Origin: JAAXHH01 sp965225915
GTDB lineage: Bacteria > JAAXHH01
Assembly: GCA_965225915.1 (NCBI GenBank)
Contig: OZ245326.1
Location: forward strand, 2,852,001 to 2,916,000
Length of the DNA stretch: 64,000 nucleotides
Reading direction: 5' to 3'
The notes under the pieces were generated by a model that saw only the letters and a list, made by a program, of their open reading frames with translations, was not told the origin of the DNA and made no database searches. Made by a program: the position numbers and the translations under genes. Positions 43,192 to 52,335 of this stretch are shown piece by piece. Positions within the stretch are counted from its first letter, which is position 1, and the number at the start of each line of letters is the position of its first letter.

Positions 43192-44535
43192 TCAGCTGAA
43201 TTGGCCCAGGGCTTCGACCAACCGTACGATCTGGGCGCGCGTACGGCGCTCCGTCACCGCGATCAGCAGGCCGTTTTCCAGGTCCAGCGACGGGAAACGT
43301 CGCAGGTCGATTCCGGCCAGCAACTGCTCTTCGGCGAGTCTGGCGACGATTTCGCCGGGGCATGCCGGCGTCCGTACCACGAATTCCTTGAAAAATGGCC
43401 GGTCAAACGCCAGTTCGTAGCCCGGGAGTCCCGCGATCTGCTCCGCCGCGTAGTGGCTCTTGTGTAGACACAGTTCCGCCACATGCTTCAATCCCTGTTT
43501 TCCAATCAGCGACAGGTAGATCGTCGCCATAAGGGCGTTGAGTTGCTGGCTGGTGCAGATGTTCGATGTCGCCTTGTCCCGCCGGATGTGCTGCTCTCGG
43601 GCCTGCAGCGTCAGGACGAAACCCCTCCGGTCCTCCTGGTCGACGGTCTGTCCCGCGATGCGGCCGGGCATGCGCCGGACGTATCGATCCCGGGCCGCGA
43701 AGAAGCCCAGGGCCGGACCGCCGAAACTCACCTGGTTCCCCATGGACTGCCCCTCGCCCACCGCGATGTCCGCGCCGTAAGCGCCCGGTGATTCGATGAC
43801 GCCGAGAGAGATCGGGTCCACGGCCATGACCAGAAGCGCGCCCGTGCCGTGCACGACGCGTTCCAGATCCCGCATGGACTCCATGCAACCGAAAAAATTG
43901 GGATGCTGGACGATGACGCAGGCAGTGTCGTCCGAAATGTCGCATGCCAGCCGTTCAGGATCCAGGGTACCTTCAGGACACGGCAGCGTTTCCACCTCGA
44001 TGCCGGGGCCGTGGGCGTAGGTACGCATGGTCTCCGCGTAATGTGGATGCAGCCCGCCCGCCAGGAGCACCCGGTTGCGCCGCGTCGCCGACCGTGCCAG
44101 CATTGCCGCCTCCGCCGCCGCCGAGGCGCCGTCGTACATGGAGGCGTTGGCCACGTCCAGTCCCGTCAGCTCGCAGATCATGGTCTGGAATTCGTAGATG
44201 CCCTGCAGCGTGCCCTGGCTGACTTCCGGCTGATAGGGCGTGTAGGAGGTAAGAAATTCCGACCGCCCCGCGAGGTGGGCGATGGCGCTTGGAATGAAAT
44301 GGTCGTACATGCCCCCACCCACGAAGGACGCCAGCCGGTCGGCCGATCCATTGCGGGCGGCCATCTCGCCCATGGTATCGTGGAGTTCGAGTTCCGACAG
44401 GGCGGGAGGCAGGTTCAGCGGTTTTTCCTGCCGGACCTCCCTCGGGATGACGCTCAGCAGTTCTTCGACCGACTCGATACCGATGGCGGTCATCATCGCC
44501 CGCCGGTTTGCATCGGTATTGGGTATGTAGGTCAT
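43192..44535 (-). CDS. gcvPA: Glycine dehydrogenase (decarboxylating) subunit 1
   Basis: 447-residue alpha subunit of glycine decarboxylase. Features: YIPNTDANRRAMMTAIG at the N-terminus, FVGGGMYDHFIPSA, YTPYQPEVSQGTLQGIYEFQ, NASMYDGASAAAEA and GEGQSMGNQVSFGGPALGFF. It has the aminotransferase fold but the PLP lysine resides in GcvPB. The split form is common in Firmicutes, Thermotoga and many uncultured phyla, unlike the fused E. coli enzyme. Confidence 0.95.
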   Translation of the reverse strand: MTYIPNTDANRRAMMTAIGIESVEELLSVIPREVRQEKPLNLPPALSELELHDTMGEMAARNGSADRLASFVGGGMYDHFIPSAIAHLAGRSEFLTSYTPYQPEVSQGTLQGIYEFQTMICELTGLDVANASMYDGASAAAEAAMLARSATRRNRVLLAGGLHPHYAETMRTYAHGPGIEVETLPCPEGTLDPERLACDISDDTACVIVQHPNFFGCMESMRDLERVVHGTGALLVMAVDPISLGVIESPGAYGADIAVGEGQSMGNQVSFGGPALGFFAARDRYVRRMPGRIAGQTVDQEDRRGFVLTLQAREQHIRRDKATSNICTSQQLNALMATIYLSLIGKQGLKHVAELCLHKSHYAAEQIAGLPGYELAFDRPFFKEFVVRTPACPGEIVARLAEEQLLAGIDLRRFPSLDLENGLLIAVTERRTRAQIVRLVEALGQFS

Positions 44536-44582
44536 GGGGTCTCCGCGAAGGCGGCCTCCTCAAGATCGGGTGAGCATCCGCC

Positions 44583-44963
44583 TCATTCGCCGGTGAAGGT
44601 ACGGTAGTCCTCGGCGGTCATCAAACTGGTGAAGGCGCCCACGTTGTCGACCTGGAACTTGATCATCCAACCGTCTCCGTACGGATCCTGGTTGACCGCT
44701 TCCGGGTTGTCTTCCAGGTCGTCGTTCACTTCCACCACGGTACCGCCCAGCGGACTGTAGAGATCCGACACGGTCTTCACGGCTTCCACCGCGCCGAAGA
44801 CGCCCATCTCACCCACACTGTCGCCTTCCGATGGCAGTTCCACGAATACAATGTCGCCGAGTTCGGACTGGGCGAAATCCGTGATGCCGACGGTGGCGAT
44901 GTCTCCCTCCAGGCGCACCCACTCGTGTTCGGACGAATAGCGTAGATCCCCGGGCGTGTTCAT
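44583..44963 (-). CDS. gcvH: Glycine cleavage system H protein
   Basis: 126 residues from ATG 44963 (AAAGGA upstream; the longer frame upstream is a string of Arg codons). The lipoyl-attachment lysine is in FGAVEAVKTVSDLYSPLGG, preceded by LRYSSEHEWVRLEGD and GDIVFVELP. It shuttles the aminomethyl group from the P protein to the T protein. No gcvT is visible in this window. Confidence 0.96.
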   Translation of the reverse strand: MNTPGDLRYSSEHEWVRLEGDIATVGITDFAQSELGDIVFVELPSEGDSVGEMGVFGAVEAVKTVSDLYSPLGGTVVEVNDDLEDNPEAVNQDPYGDGWMIKFQVDNVGAFTSLMTAEDYRTFTGE

Positions 44964-45020
44964 GCGGTCCTTTCTCCGGCGCATCCGGCGCTTCACGGGC
45001 CGCCGCAACCGGTCATATCC

Positions 45021-46367
45021 TCAACTTGCAGGGGTCATCGATTCAACGAAGTCCGTGTCCGCCTTCCCGGAACGGAAAGTCGGGTGTTTCAACATGAACT
45101 GATGGAACGGAATCGTTGTGTTTATGCCTTCGACTATGAACTCGTCCAGGGCCCGTTCGGCGCGCGTCAGCGCTTCTTCCCGGTCCTTTCCCCAAACGAT
45201 CAGTTTCGCCAGCATGGAGTCGTAGTACGGCGTGACCACGTACTGGGCGTACACGTGGCTGTCCACCCGCACCCCGTATCCGCCCGGCGTGTGTAAACTG
45301 GTGATCTCGCCCGTGGACGGCATGAAGTTCCGGTCCGGGTCCTCGGCGTTGATCCGGCATTCGATGGCGTGTCCCCGCAGGTGGATGTCCTCCTGCGTGA
45401 ATCCCAGGGGATAGCCCGAGGCGACGCGGATCTGTTCCTTGACGAGGTCCAGTGAAACGACCATTTCCGTCACGGGGTGTTCCACCTGGATGCGGGTGTT
45501 CATTTCCATGAAATAGAATTGCCGGTCCTCCGTCACCAGGAACTCGACGGTACCCGCGTTTTCGTAGGCGATGGCGCGGGCGATGCGCAGGGCGGCCTCG
45601 CCCAAGCGCGTCCTCAGATCGTCGTCGACGAATGGGGATGGCGACTCCTCGATGAGCTTCTGCCTCCGCCGCTGGATCGAACAGTCCCGTTCGCCCATGT
45701 GGACGACCCGGCCGTGCTGGTCACCGAGGATCTGCATCTCGATGTGCCGGGCCTTTTCGATGTACCTTTCCAGGTACAGCGCTGGGTTGTTGAAGGAGTT
45801 CTGGGCCTCTCGGGAAGCCAGCCGGAAGGCGTCACGCAACTCGTCGGCGTTACGGACGATGCGGATACCCTGACCTCCGCCGCCCGCGGAGGCCTTGATC
45901 ATCAGGGGGAATCCGATTTCATGGGAGGCCGCGACCGCCTCGTCCGCGTCGACCACGGTGTCTTCCGTGCCCGGAATGGTCGGTACGTCGGTCGCCGCCA
46001 CCGTTTTTCGCGCTTCGGCCTTGTCACCCATGAGACGGATGGCCCTGGATGGCGGTCCGATGAACGTGATGTCACAGGATTCGCAGACTTCCGCGAAGTG
46101 GGGGCTCTCGGAGAGGAAACCGTAACCGGGATGCACGGCGTCGGCGTTCATGATCTCCGCCGCGCTGATGATGCGGGGTATGTTCAGGTAGCTGTCGCTA
46201 GGCGAATTGCTGCCTATGCAGACCGCCTCGTCGGCGAAGCGGACGTGGAGGGAGTCCTGGTCCGATTCGGAATGGACAGCCACCGTCGCGATGTTCAACT
46301 CTTTGCACGAGCGGATGATACGCAGGGCAATTTCGCCGCGGTTGGCGATGAGTATCTTCTGAAACAT
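45021..46367 (-). CDS. accC: Acetyl-CoA carboxylase biotin carboxylase subunit
   Basis: 448-residue ATP-grasp enzyme that carboxylates biotin on AccB in the first step of fatty-acid synthesis. Landmarks: KILIANRGEIALRIIRSCKE, HPGYGFLSESPHFAEVCE, KASAGGGGQGIRIV, MGERDCSIQRRRQKLIEE and FYFMEMNTRIQVEHPVTEMV. It begins 6 bp after accB; these form one transcription unit. Confidence 0.97.
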   Translation of the reverse strand: MFQKILIANRGEIALRIIRSCKELNIATVAVHSESDQDSLHVRFADEAVCIGSNSPSDSYLNIPRIISAAEIMNADAVHPGYGFLSESPHFAEVCESCDITFIGPPSRAIRLMGDKAEARKTVAATDVPTIPGTEDTVVDADEAVAASHEIGFPLMIKASAGGGGQGIRIVRNADELRDAFRLASREAQNSFNNPALYLERYIEKARHIEMQILGDQHGRVVHMGERDCSIQRRRQKLIEESPSPFVDDDLRTRLGEAALRIARAIAYENAGTVEFLVTEDRQFYFMEMNTRIQVEHPVTEMVVSLDLVKEQIRVASGYPLGFTQEDIHLRGHAIECRINAEDPDRNFMPSTGEITSLHTPGGYGVRVDSHVYAQYVVTPYYDSMLAKLIVWGKDREEALTRAERALDEFIVEGINTTIPFHQFMLKHPTFRSGKADTDFVESMTPAS

Positions 46368-46373
46368 CGATGC

Positions 46374-46841
46374 CTATGCCGGTTCGATCAGAAACAACGG
46401 TTGGCCGTACTCGACGGGCTGGGCGTCTTCCACCAGGATGGCCATTACGCGCCCGTTCAATTCGGACTGGATGGGGTTCATCAGCTTCATGGCCTCGATG
46501 ATGCACAGTTGCTGTCCGGTGCTGATCCGATCCTGCTCTTTCACGAAGGGCTCGGCGTCGGGCTCGGGTGACTGGTAGAAGGTACCCACCATGGGCGAGG
46601 TCACCTCGACATAGGTGTTGTCGGCAGGGGTTGCCGGACCGTTGTCCGAGGACACGTTCTCCGCGGGCGGCCCGGCGGCCACGGTGAGGGGATTTACCAC
46701 GGGCGCTGGCGCGGTGGTCCCGGTCGTGCCCGGTGTCATGCGGACGATCCGAATCTTCCGGTCGCCATCGGCCACTTCGACTTCCTGGATATCTGTATCC
46801 TGCAGCGCTTCGATCAGCTTGAGAACCTCATCGATTCCCAT
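46374..46841 (-). CDS. accB: Biotin carboxyl carrier protein of acetyl-CoA carboxylase
   Basis: 155 residues. An N-terminal helix-rich part (VLKLIEALQDTDIQEVEV) and an Ala/Pro/Thr-rich linker lead into the biotinyl domain with SPMVGTFYQSPEPDAEPF and the biotin lysine in CIIEAMKLMNPI. It is the usual BCCP layout and length. The adenine-free DNA of the linker differs little from the rest. It lies between efp and accC, a common bacterial order (efp-accB-accC). Confidence 0.96.
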   Translation of the reverse strand: MGIDEVLKLIEALQDTDIQEVEVADGDRKIRIVRMTPGTTGTTAPAPVVNPLTVAAGPPAENVSSDNGPATPADNTYVEVTSPMVGTFYQSPEPDAEPFVKEQDRISTGQQLCIIEAMKLMNPIQSELNGRVMAILVEDAQPVEYGQPLFLIEPA

Positions 46842-46862
46842 GATAGCTCCTCGTAAAAGCGG

Positions 46863-47420
46863 CTAAACCCGCTCTACGTATTCGCGGGACCGCGTATCGA
46901 TACGCAACACGTCTCCGGTATTGATGAACAGCGGGACCTGCACCATGGCGCCGCTCTCAAGCGTGGCCGGCTTGGTGCCTCCGGTCGCGGTATCCCCGCG
47001 AATTCCCGGGTCGGTCTGTGTTACTTCCAGCTCGATGAAATTGGGCATCTCGATACCGACGACGCCCTGGTCCGTGGTGAGCAGTTCGAGCGTCATGCTG
47101 TCCTTGATATAGTCCTTGTTGTCGCCGATGATCGCTGCGCCGACCGGTACCTGTTCGTAGGTTTCCATGTCCATCATGTAGTACATGTCGCCGTCGGTAT
47201 ACTGGTACTGTGCCTTGCGGCGTTCTACCCGCACGTCTTCCAGCTTGTCCGAGGCCTTGTACGTCTTGTCTAACACGGACCCGGTGTGGATGTGTTTCAG
47301 GCGGGTCCGCGAAAAGGTGGTTCCCTTGCCGGGCTTGATATGCTCGCATCCCGTGATGAGGTAGATGGATCCATCGATTCGTATCGTCATTCCGGTGCGC
47401 AGGTCTGTCGCGTTTACCAT
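46863..47420 (-). CDS. efp: Translation elongation factor P
   Basis: 185 residues, three beta-barrel domains: N-terminal KOW-like (MVNATDLRTGMTIRIDG), tip loop GKGTTFSRTR with a Lys at the modification-site position, and the C-terminal OB domain ending TGDVLRIDTRSREYVERV. It relieves ribosome stalling at polyproline. The tip lysine would suit beta-lysylation (EpmA) or another modification, but no modifying gene is in the window. Confidence 0.96.
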   Translation of the reverse strand: MVNATDLRTGMTIRIDGSIYLITGCEHIKPGKGTTFSRTRLKHIHTGSVLDKTYKASDKLEDVRVERRKAQYQYTDGDMYYMMDMETYEQVPVGAAIIGDNKDYIKDSMTLELLTTDQGVVGIEMPNFIELEVTQTDPGIRGDTATGGTKPATLESGAMVQVPLFINTGDVLRIDTRSREYVERV

Positions 47421-47516
47421 AAGATTCGGAAGTTCTCCATCGCCCGCTTCATCGGCAGACCTATTCGGGCGTCATTGCAACTATCGAGCCGGGAGCGAAC
47501 ACATCCCAGTGTACAG

Positions 47517-47591
47517 GGTGGGCAACGGGACTCGAACCCGCGACCTCCAGAGCCACAGTCTAGCGCTCTAACCAACTGAGCTATGCCCACC
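47517..47591 (-). tRNA. tRNA-His (anticodon GTG)
   Basis: 75-nt cloverleaf with the tRNA-His hallmark of an extra 5' G (G-1) opposite C73: acceptor GGTGGGCA/TGCCCACC, D-arm AGCTCAGTTGGTTAGAGC, anticodon loop CTGTGGC (GTG), T-arm GGGTTCGAGTCCC. The 3' CCA is not encoded. It lies between the DUF4292 lipoprotein and efp. Confidence 0.94.
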
Positions 47592-47757
47592 ATCACCTTC
47601 GAATGGAGCACGCAATATAGGTGCCGTGCCGGATTTCTGTCAAGGGTTTTGTCGGACATCCGGCGCACGTCCGGCAAGGTGCAGGGAGGGGTCTCCGCCC
47701 CGTAGCCTGTTGCAGCAAATCACCCGCACGACCGGGATAAAACCCGCCTGTGGCGTA

Positions 47758-48603
47758 CTATGGAACCGGGATTTCGTCAATGGGATCGAAGACCGGCGCC
47801 GCTTCCGACAGGGGGCGTCGGATGATCGTTTCCGGTAACCGCACGTCGATGTCCGCAGGCCGCAGGCCGCGGTTGACCGATTGCGTCATGTACGTCAATT
47901 CGATCGTTCCCGCCCTGGTGCCGTCCCGCGTAATGCGGACGAAGCCAGGTCTCCAGATCCCGTTGCGTTTACGGTAGCGTCCGAATGTGCGAACCACGGA
48001 TTCCCGGCCCGTACGGGATTCCGAAGCCTCCCGAATGACCGTCATTTTGACGGTATCGATCCACAGCGTTCTTTTTACGCCGCCGTCCTCCAGCGTGACG
48101 GCCGCCGAACCGCCGCCGTAAAGGTAGTCGACGACGGGAAGCCCGGGGTATCTGCCGGGCTCTATAACCCCGGTTACGGCGTTGCGGACGTCCTCCAGGG
48201 ACAGATCCAGTCCCGGTATGCGGGCATCGAGCTCGTCGAATGTTCCTTCGAAAACGGTGTTTTCCCGGGGTATGTAGAGGCGTACCTGGCGGTCATGGAT
48301 GAGCAGGACGGCAAAAATCTGGAACAGGGTGCCGTGAACGTCGATGCGGTATCGTCCCGGGTTCAGGTACCGTATCCGCAGCGATAAGCGGCCCCGGCGT
48401 CCGTCGAAGGAAGTTTCGACGCTAGCGCTGCCCCTGAAATCCCGCAGACGCGCCGATGCCGAATCGATCTCCTGCAATAGTATTTCAACCGGAAGGGAAG
48501 GCGGGGACGAAGGAGGAGGCCGGCAGGATATGAGCAGGAGACCGACGCAGGCGAGTATATAGAGCCGGCCCGAACGGGACGATCCGGTCGGGTTACCTGG
48601 CAT
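47758..48603 (-). CDS. DUF4292-like (LolB-like) outer-membrane lipoprotein
   Basis: 281 residues from ATG 48603. Signal peptide with lipobox LLISC (lipidated Cys27). The mature part has long amphipathic strands (DFRGSASVETSFDGRRG, LSLRIRYLNPGRYRIDVHG, QVRLYIPRENTVFEGTFDEL), as in the DUF4292 / LolB-LolA half-barrel fold that binds lipids or lipoproteins. The start overlaps the end of the TPR gene by 11 bp, so the two are coupled. A role in outer-membrane assembly is inferred from fold and context. Confidence 0.72.
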   Translation of the reverse strand: MPGNPTGSSRSGRLYILACVGLLLISCRPPPSSPPSLPVEILLQEIDSASARLRDFRGSASVETSFDGRRGRLSLRIRYLNPGRYRIDVHGTLFQIFAVLLIHDRQVRLYIPRENTVFEGTFDELDARIPGLDLSLEDVRNAVTGVIEPGRYPGLPVVDYLYGGGSAAVTLEDGGVKRTLWIDTVKMTVIREASESRTGRESVVRTFGRYRKRNGIWRPGFVRITRDGTRAGTIELTYMTQSVNRGLRPADIDVRLPETIIRRPLSEAAPVFDPIDEIPVP

Positions 48604-50908
48604 CTTGCAATTTCTGAAGAATCTCCTCGGATTCATCGGGTTTCACGTCTTCCATCTCGAGGGCGCGTTCCCAGTAGCGGACGGCGCTTTTGTGCATGCC
48701 GAGCTGGCTGTAGATATCCCCGAGGTGATCGTACAAGGTAGCGCTTCCGTCTTCGTACTGAAGGGCCTTTTCGACATATACCCGCGCTTTCCGGTAGTCG
48801 CCCTGCCTGAAATATACCCATCCCAGGCTATCCAGAAAGGCGCCGTTTTCCGGACTTTGCTCGAGCGCTTTTTCTATCATCACCCTGGCTTCGTCCAGGC
48901 GCAGGCCCCGGTCGGCAAGTAAGTAACCCAGGTAGTTCAACGTGTAGATGTCGTTGGGATCAATTTCCAGGGCGGTCTCGAAGGTGGCCACCGCTTTCTC
49001 GAACTGGCCCGACTGGTCGTAGTTCTGCGCGAGCAGGAAATGGAGGCGATGGTGGGCCTGAAACCGCTCGATCGCCTGTTCCGTGATCTCGATAGCCTCC
49101 TCGTACTTCTCCTGTTCCGTATGGGCGTAGCCAAGGTAAAACCACAGTTCAGAGTTCTCAGGATCGATTTCCAGGCCGTCTCTAAGTACCTGGATACCGC
49201 CTTCATAGTCCTCTTGGCGCAGGTGGGACAGGCCGAGATTCACCCAACCTCGTCCGTCTTCCGGGTTGAGGTCCACCACCTTGCGAAAATGTGCGCCGGC
49301 CTCCACGAATTCCTCGCGGGACATGTAACTGACGCCCAGGTAAAGGTATAGCTCGGGGATATCGGGAAGGATCGACAGCGCTTGGCCGAGCACGCGCTCT
49401 GCCTGTTCGAATTTTCCCTGCCGGAGAAAGGCCATGCTCAGGCTGATCCAACCCCGGGGATCGTGGCGGTTCATTCCAATACTTTTCTGGGATTGATCGA
49501 TGGCCTGGTTGTACATCTTGTTTTCCAGGTAGACGCTCGCCAGGTTCAGGCGGAGGGTGACGTCGTCCGGCAGCGATTCCACGCCTTCCCGCAATGCCGC
49601 GATTCCCTCCTGCAACTGTCCCTGTTCCATGAGGGCGTATCCCAGCGAAATCCAGCTCCTGGCGTGTCCGGGATCCACGCCGATGGCCGACCTGAAGGCG
49701 GCGACGGCCAGGGGATACGCGCCGGCTTCCTGGTAAGCGAATCCCATATGCATGTAGAGATCCGGGTTGTCCTCCACGGCACCCAGGCTTTCTTTCAACG
49801 TATTCACGGCTTTTTCGAAATCCCCTGAGCCGCGGTAGACCAGACCGAGGTTGATCCAGTGCTTCGCGTCCCCTTCATTCAATGAGATCGCCTTCGTCAA
49901 CGACGCAACGGCGTCTTCCGGCTTGTCCTGGTTGAGCAATACTGCTCCCAGGGCCCCATGGAGTTCCGCTGCATTCGGGTGCACACTCAGGCCCTCGTGA
50001 AGGATCGCCAGCGCCTGCTCCGGCCGGCCGCTGTTCTGGTAAGCGTCGCTCAGCTCCGCCCACAACGCGGGGGAGGTTCGATTGTTTTCTAGCAGCAAAA
50101 GGTATTCGGCGACTGATTCATCGGGCCTGCCGAGAAACATCAGGATCCGCGCGAGCCGGTGCCGCAGGGCCGCTTCCCGGTCGGGTCCCAGGTTGATGAT
50201 TTCGCGGTACATGGTCACGGCCTTGTCCCACTGCCGTCTTTCCTCGTAGATCTCCGTCAGCCCCACCCGCGCGGGAATAGAATCCGGATAGTCGTCGAGC
50301 ACCTTCTGCAACTCGATCACCGCCTTGTCGTACATCTCCCTCTTGTTATAGGCTTCGGCCAGTTTGAAATGAAACTCGGCGTTGCGCGGCGCCAGGCGGC
50401 TCACCGTTTCCAGCTCTCGAAGGGTGGCCTCCTGGTCGTTCAATATACCCGCCAGTTGCGACAAGGCGATATGAGCTTCGATATTTCCCGGTTCCAGTGA
50501 CACGACCCGCTCGAAAGCGGCCCGGGCCGGAAGGTACTTGCCCAGGTCGGCGTGGCACTTTCCCAGCACGATCCAAGCTTCCGTCGCCGTCGAATCCAGG
50601 TCCACCGCCGTCAGGGCGTACATCTGCGCCTTGTCGCGCTGTGTCACGCGGTAGTAGTCCACGGCCAGGGCGGTAAGAATATCCGATGAAGTGGGATCGA
50701 ACTCAAGGGCCTGGAGATAGGACTTGATTGCGTTGACCGGATCGTTCTGTGCGTCGTAGAGACCGCCCTGGGCATAGAACTCCAGGGCCTTGGCGCGGTT
50801 TTCCTGTCCAAATGCCTGGTCATGGGGACAGATGCCGGCCATCAACGCCCAGACCAGCAGGATCCACCAGGCACTTCCTTTTGCGGTATGTCTTCTATAC
50901 ACTTTCAT
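48593..50908 (-). CDS. Exported tetratricopeptide-repeat protein
   Basis: 771 residues from ATG 50908. An N-terminal signal (WWILLVWALMAGICPHDQAFG) directs export. The rest is about 20 TPRs of 34 residues, such as AEAWIVLGKCHADLGKYLPA, PELYLYLGVSYMSREEFVEA and GAFLDSLGWVYFRQGDYRKA, forming a superhelical scaffold. The last repeats resemble those of lipoprotein-partnered TPR proteins of the outer membrane. It is followed by the overlapping DUF4292 lipoprotein and preceded by rseP. Confidence 0.88.
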   Translation of the reverse strand: MKVYRRHTAKGSAWWILLVWALMAGICPHDQAFGQENRAKALEFYAQGGLYDAQNDPVNAIKSYLQALEFDPTSSDILTALAVDYYRVTQRDKAQMYALTAVDLDSTATEAWIVLGKCHADLGKYLPARAAFERVVSLEPGNIEAHIALSQLAGILNDQEATLRELETVSRLAPRNAEFHFKLAEAYNKREMYDKAVIELQKVLDDYPDSIPARVGLTEIYEERRQWDKAVTMYREIINLGPDREAALRHRLARILMFLGRPDESVAEYLLLLENNRTSPALWAELSDAYQNSGRPEQALAILHEGLSVHPNAAELHGALGAVLLNQDKPEDAVASLTKAISLNEGDAKHWINLGLVYRGSGDFEKAVNTLKESLGAVEDNPDLYMHMGFAYQEAGAYPLAVAAFRSAIGVDPGHARSWISLGYALMEQGQLQEGIAALREGVESLPDDVTLRLNLASVYLENKMYNQAIDQSQKSIGMNRHDPRGWISLSMAFLRQGKFEQAERVLGQALSILPDIPELYLYLGVSYMSREEFVEAGAHFRKVVDLNPEDGRGWVNLGLSHLRQEDYEGGIQVLRDGLEIDPENSELWFYLGYAHTEQEKYEEAIEITEQAIERFQAHHRLHFLLAQNYDQSGQFEKAVATFETALEIDPNDIYTLNYLGYLLADRGLRLDEARVMIEKALEQSPENGAFLDSLGWVYFRQGDYRKARVYVEKALQYEDGSATLYDHLGDIYSQLGMHKSAVRYWERALEMEDVKPDESEEILQKLQDAR

Positions 50909-50930
50909 GTCCTTATCCGTATTCCAGTGG

Positions 50931-52253
50931 TTACCGGAATATCCGCGTAACATCGTTGAATACCACGAACACCATGAGTAGCAGCAGCAGGGCCATGCCC
51001 GCCTGCTGCCATACCAGCCGGTACCTGAGCGAAAGCGGACGCCGCATCACGCTTTCGACGCCCAGGATGAGCAACTGGCCTCCGTCCAGGGCGGGTATCG
51101 GCAGCAGGTTGAGTATGGCGAGGTTGATGCTCAGAAAAGCCATGAAACTGAAGAGGCTGCCTGCTCCCTGGCGGGCGCTGTCACCCGCCATCTTGGCAAT
51201 GGCGATGGGTCCGCCCACCGTGTCTGTGGACACCTGGCCCGTTACCAGCTTCTTGACAAACACCAGGATGGTGTAGGTGACGTTGACCAGTTGCGTTCCG
51301 GCCAGGCTAACGGAAGAGATAAACCCCACCGGACTTCGTTTCACGTGATCCAGCTGGGTGATGCCGATCTGGCCGATATCGATGATATCCCCGGTCTCCC
51401 GGTCCAGATCCTGGGCCGTGTTGGGGATGATGGCCACCTGGTGCGGCTGACCGTTTCGGGTCCAGGACACCGTGGTTCCCATGCCCGGTCGGCCTCGTAT
51501 GAGGGAAACCATCTCGTACCATTGCGTAACCGGGACGTCGTTCACGGAAGTGATGACATCCCCGGGTTTCAGTCCGGCCTTCTCGGCGGGAGAATCCGGT
51601 ATGACCGTACTTACGGCCGACGCTCGGAAATAGTCCAGGCCGGACAACCGTTCCGCCGCATCGACGCCATCATACCGTATTTCAACCGTGCGGTCCTGTC
51701 CGTCACGGCGCATCTTCAGGGGGATAGATGCCGTTGCACCGGACACAAGCCGTTCCCGAATGTCTTCCCACGTGTTGACCGGTGCCTGGCCGATTTCGAG
51801 TATTTCGTCGCCGACGCGCAACCCCGCCGCGGCGTACGGACTTCCGTCTTCCACCCGGCCGACGATCGTCGTATCAACGAGCATCACGCCCATGGTCAGG
51901 TAGAACAACCAGAATATGATGAAGGCGAGGACGAAGTTCATCCCGGGACCCGCGGCGATGACGAAGGACCGGGCCGCCACGGACTTGGACTGGAATTCCC
52001 AGGGTTCGCCGCCGTTTTCTTCCGACTGGGCTTCGGGGTGCTCCCCGGCCATTTTCACGTATCCCCCCAGGGGAATCCAGGATATACAGTACTCCGTGTC
52101 CCCGATGGTCTTGCCGATCATCTTGGGCGGAAATCCCAGGGAAAACCGCTCCACGCGTATACCCATGCGCTTGGCGGCCAGGAAGTGACCCAGTTCATGG
52201 AAGAAGACCAGCAGACCAAGGACGAAGATAGCCGATAACACAGTGGTTAACAT
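50931..52253 (-). CDS. rseP: RIP metalloprotease RseP (site-2 protease)
   Basis: 440-residue inner-membrane zinc protease. The HExxH site is H19-E20-H23 (FFHELGHFLAAKRM), and the third ligand is in LPIPALDGGQLL near the C-terminus. Two PDZ domains lie between (GRVEDGSPYAAAGLRVGDEI and VIPDSPAEKAGLKPGDVI). It cleaves anti-sigma factors and signal-peptide remnants. The neighbour order dxr-rseP is typical. Confidence 0.95.
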   Translation of the reverse strand: MLTTVLSAIFVLGLLVFFHELGHFLAAKRMGIRVERFSLGFPPKMIGKTIGDTEYCISWIPLGGYVKMAGEHPEAQSEENGGEPWEFQSKSVAARSFVIAAGPGMNFVLAFIIFWLFYLTMGVMLVDTTIVGRVEDGSPYAAAGLRVGDEILEIGQAPVNTWEDIRERLVSGATASIPLKMRRDGQDRTVEIRYDGVDAAERLSGLDYFRASAVSTVIPDSPAEKAGLKPGDVITSVNDVPVTQWYEMVSLIRGRPGMGTTVSWTRNGQPHQVAIIPNTAQDLDRETGDIIDIGQIGITQLDHVKRSPVGFISSVSLAGTQLVNVTYTILVFVKKLVTGQVSTDTVGGPIAIAKMAGDSARQGAGSLFSFMAFLSINLAILNLLPIPALDGGQLLILGVESVMRRPLSLRYRLVWQQAGMALLLLLMVFVVFNDVTRIFR

Positions 52254-52335
52254 TCAAATTACTCCCCTATTTTCTTACAGTTGCTCCAGTTTCGCACGTC
52301 GGTACTACGTGAAGGAAATATACAGGCGGGCGTCG

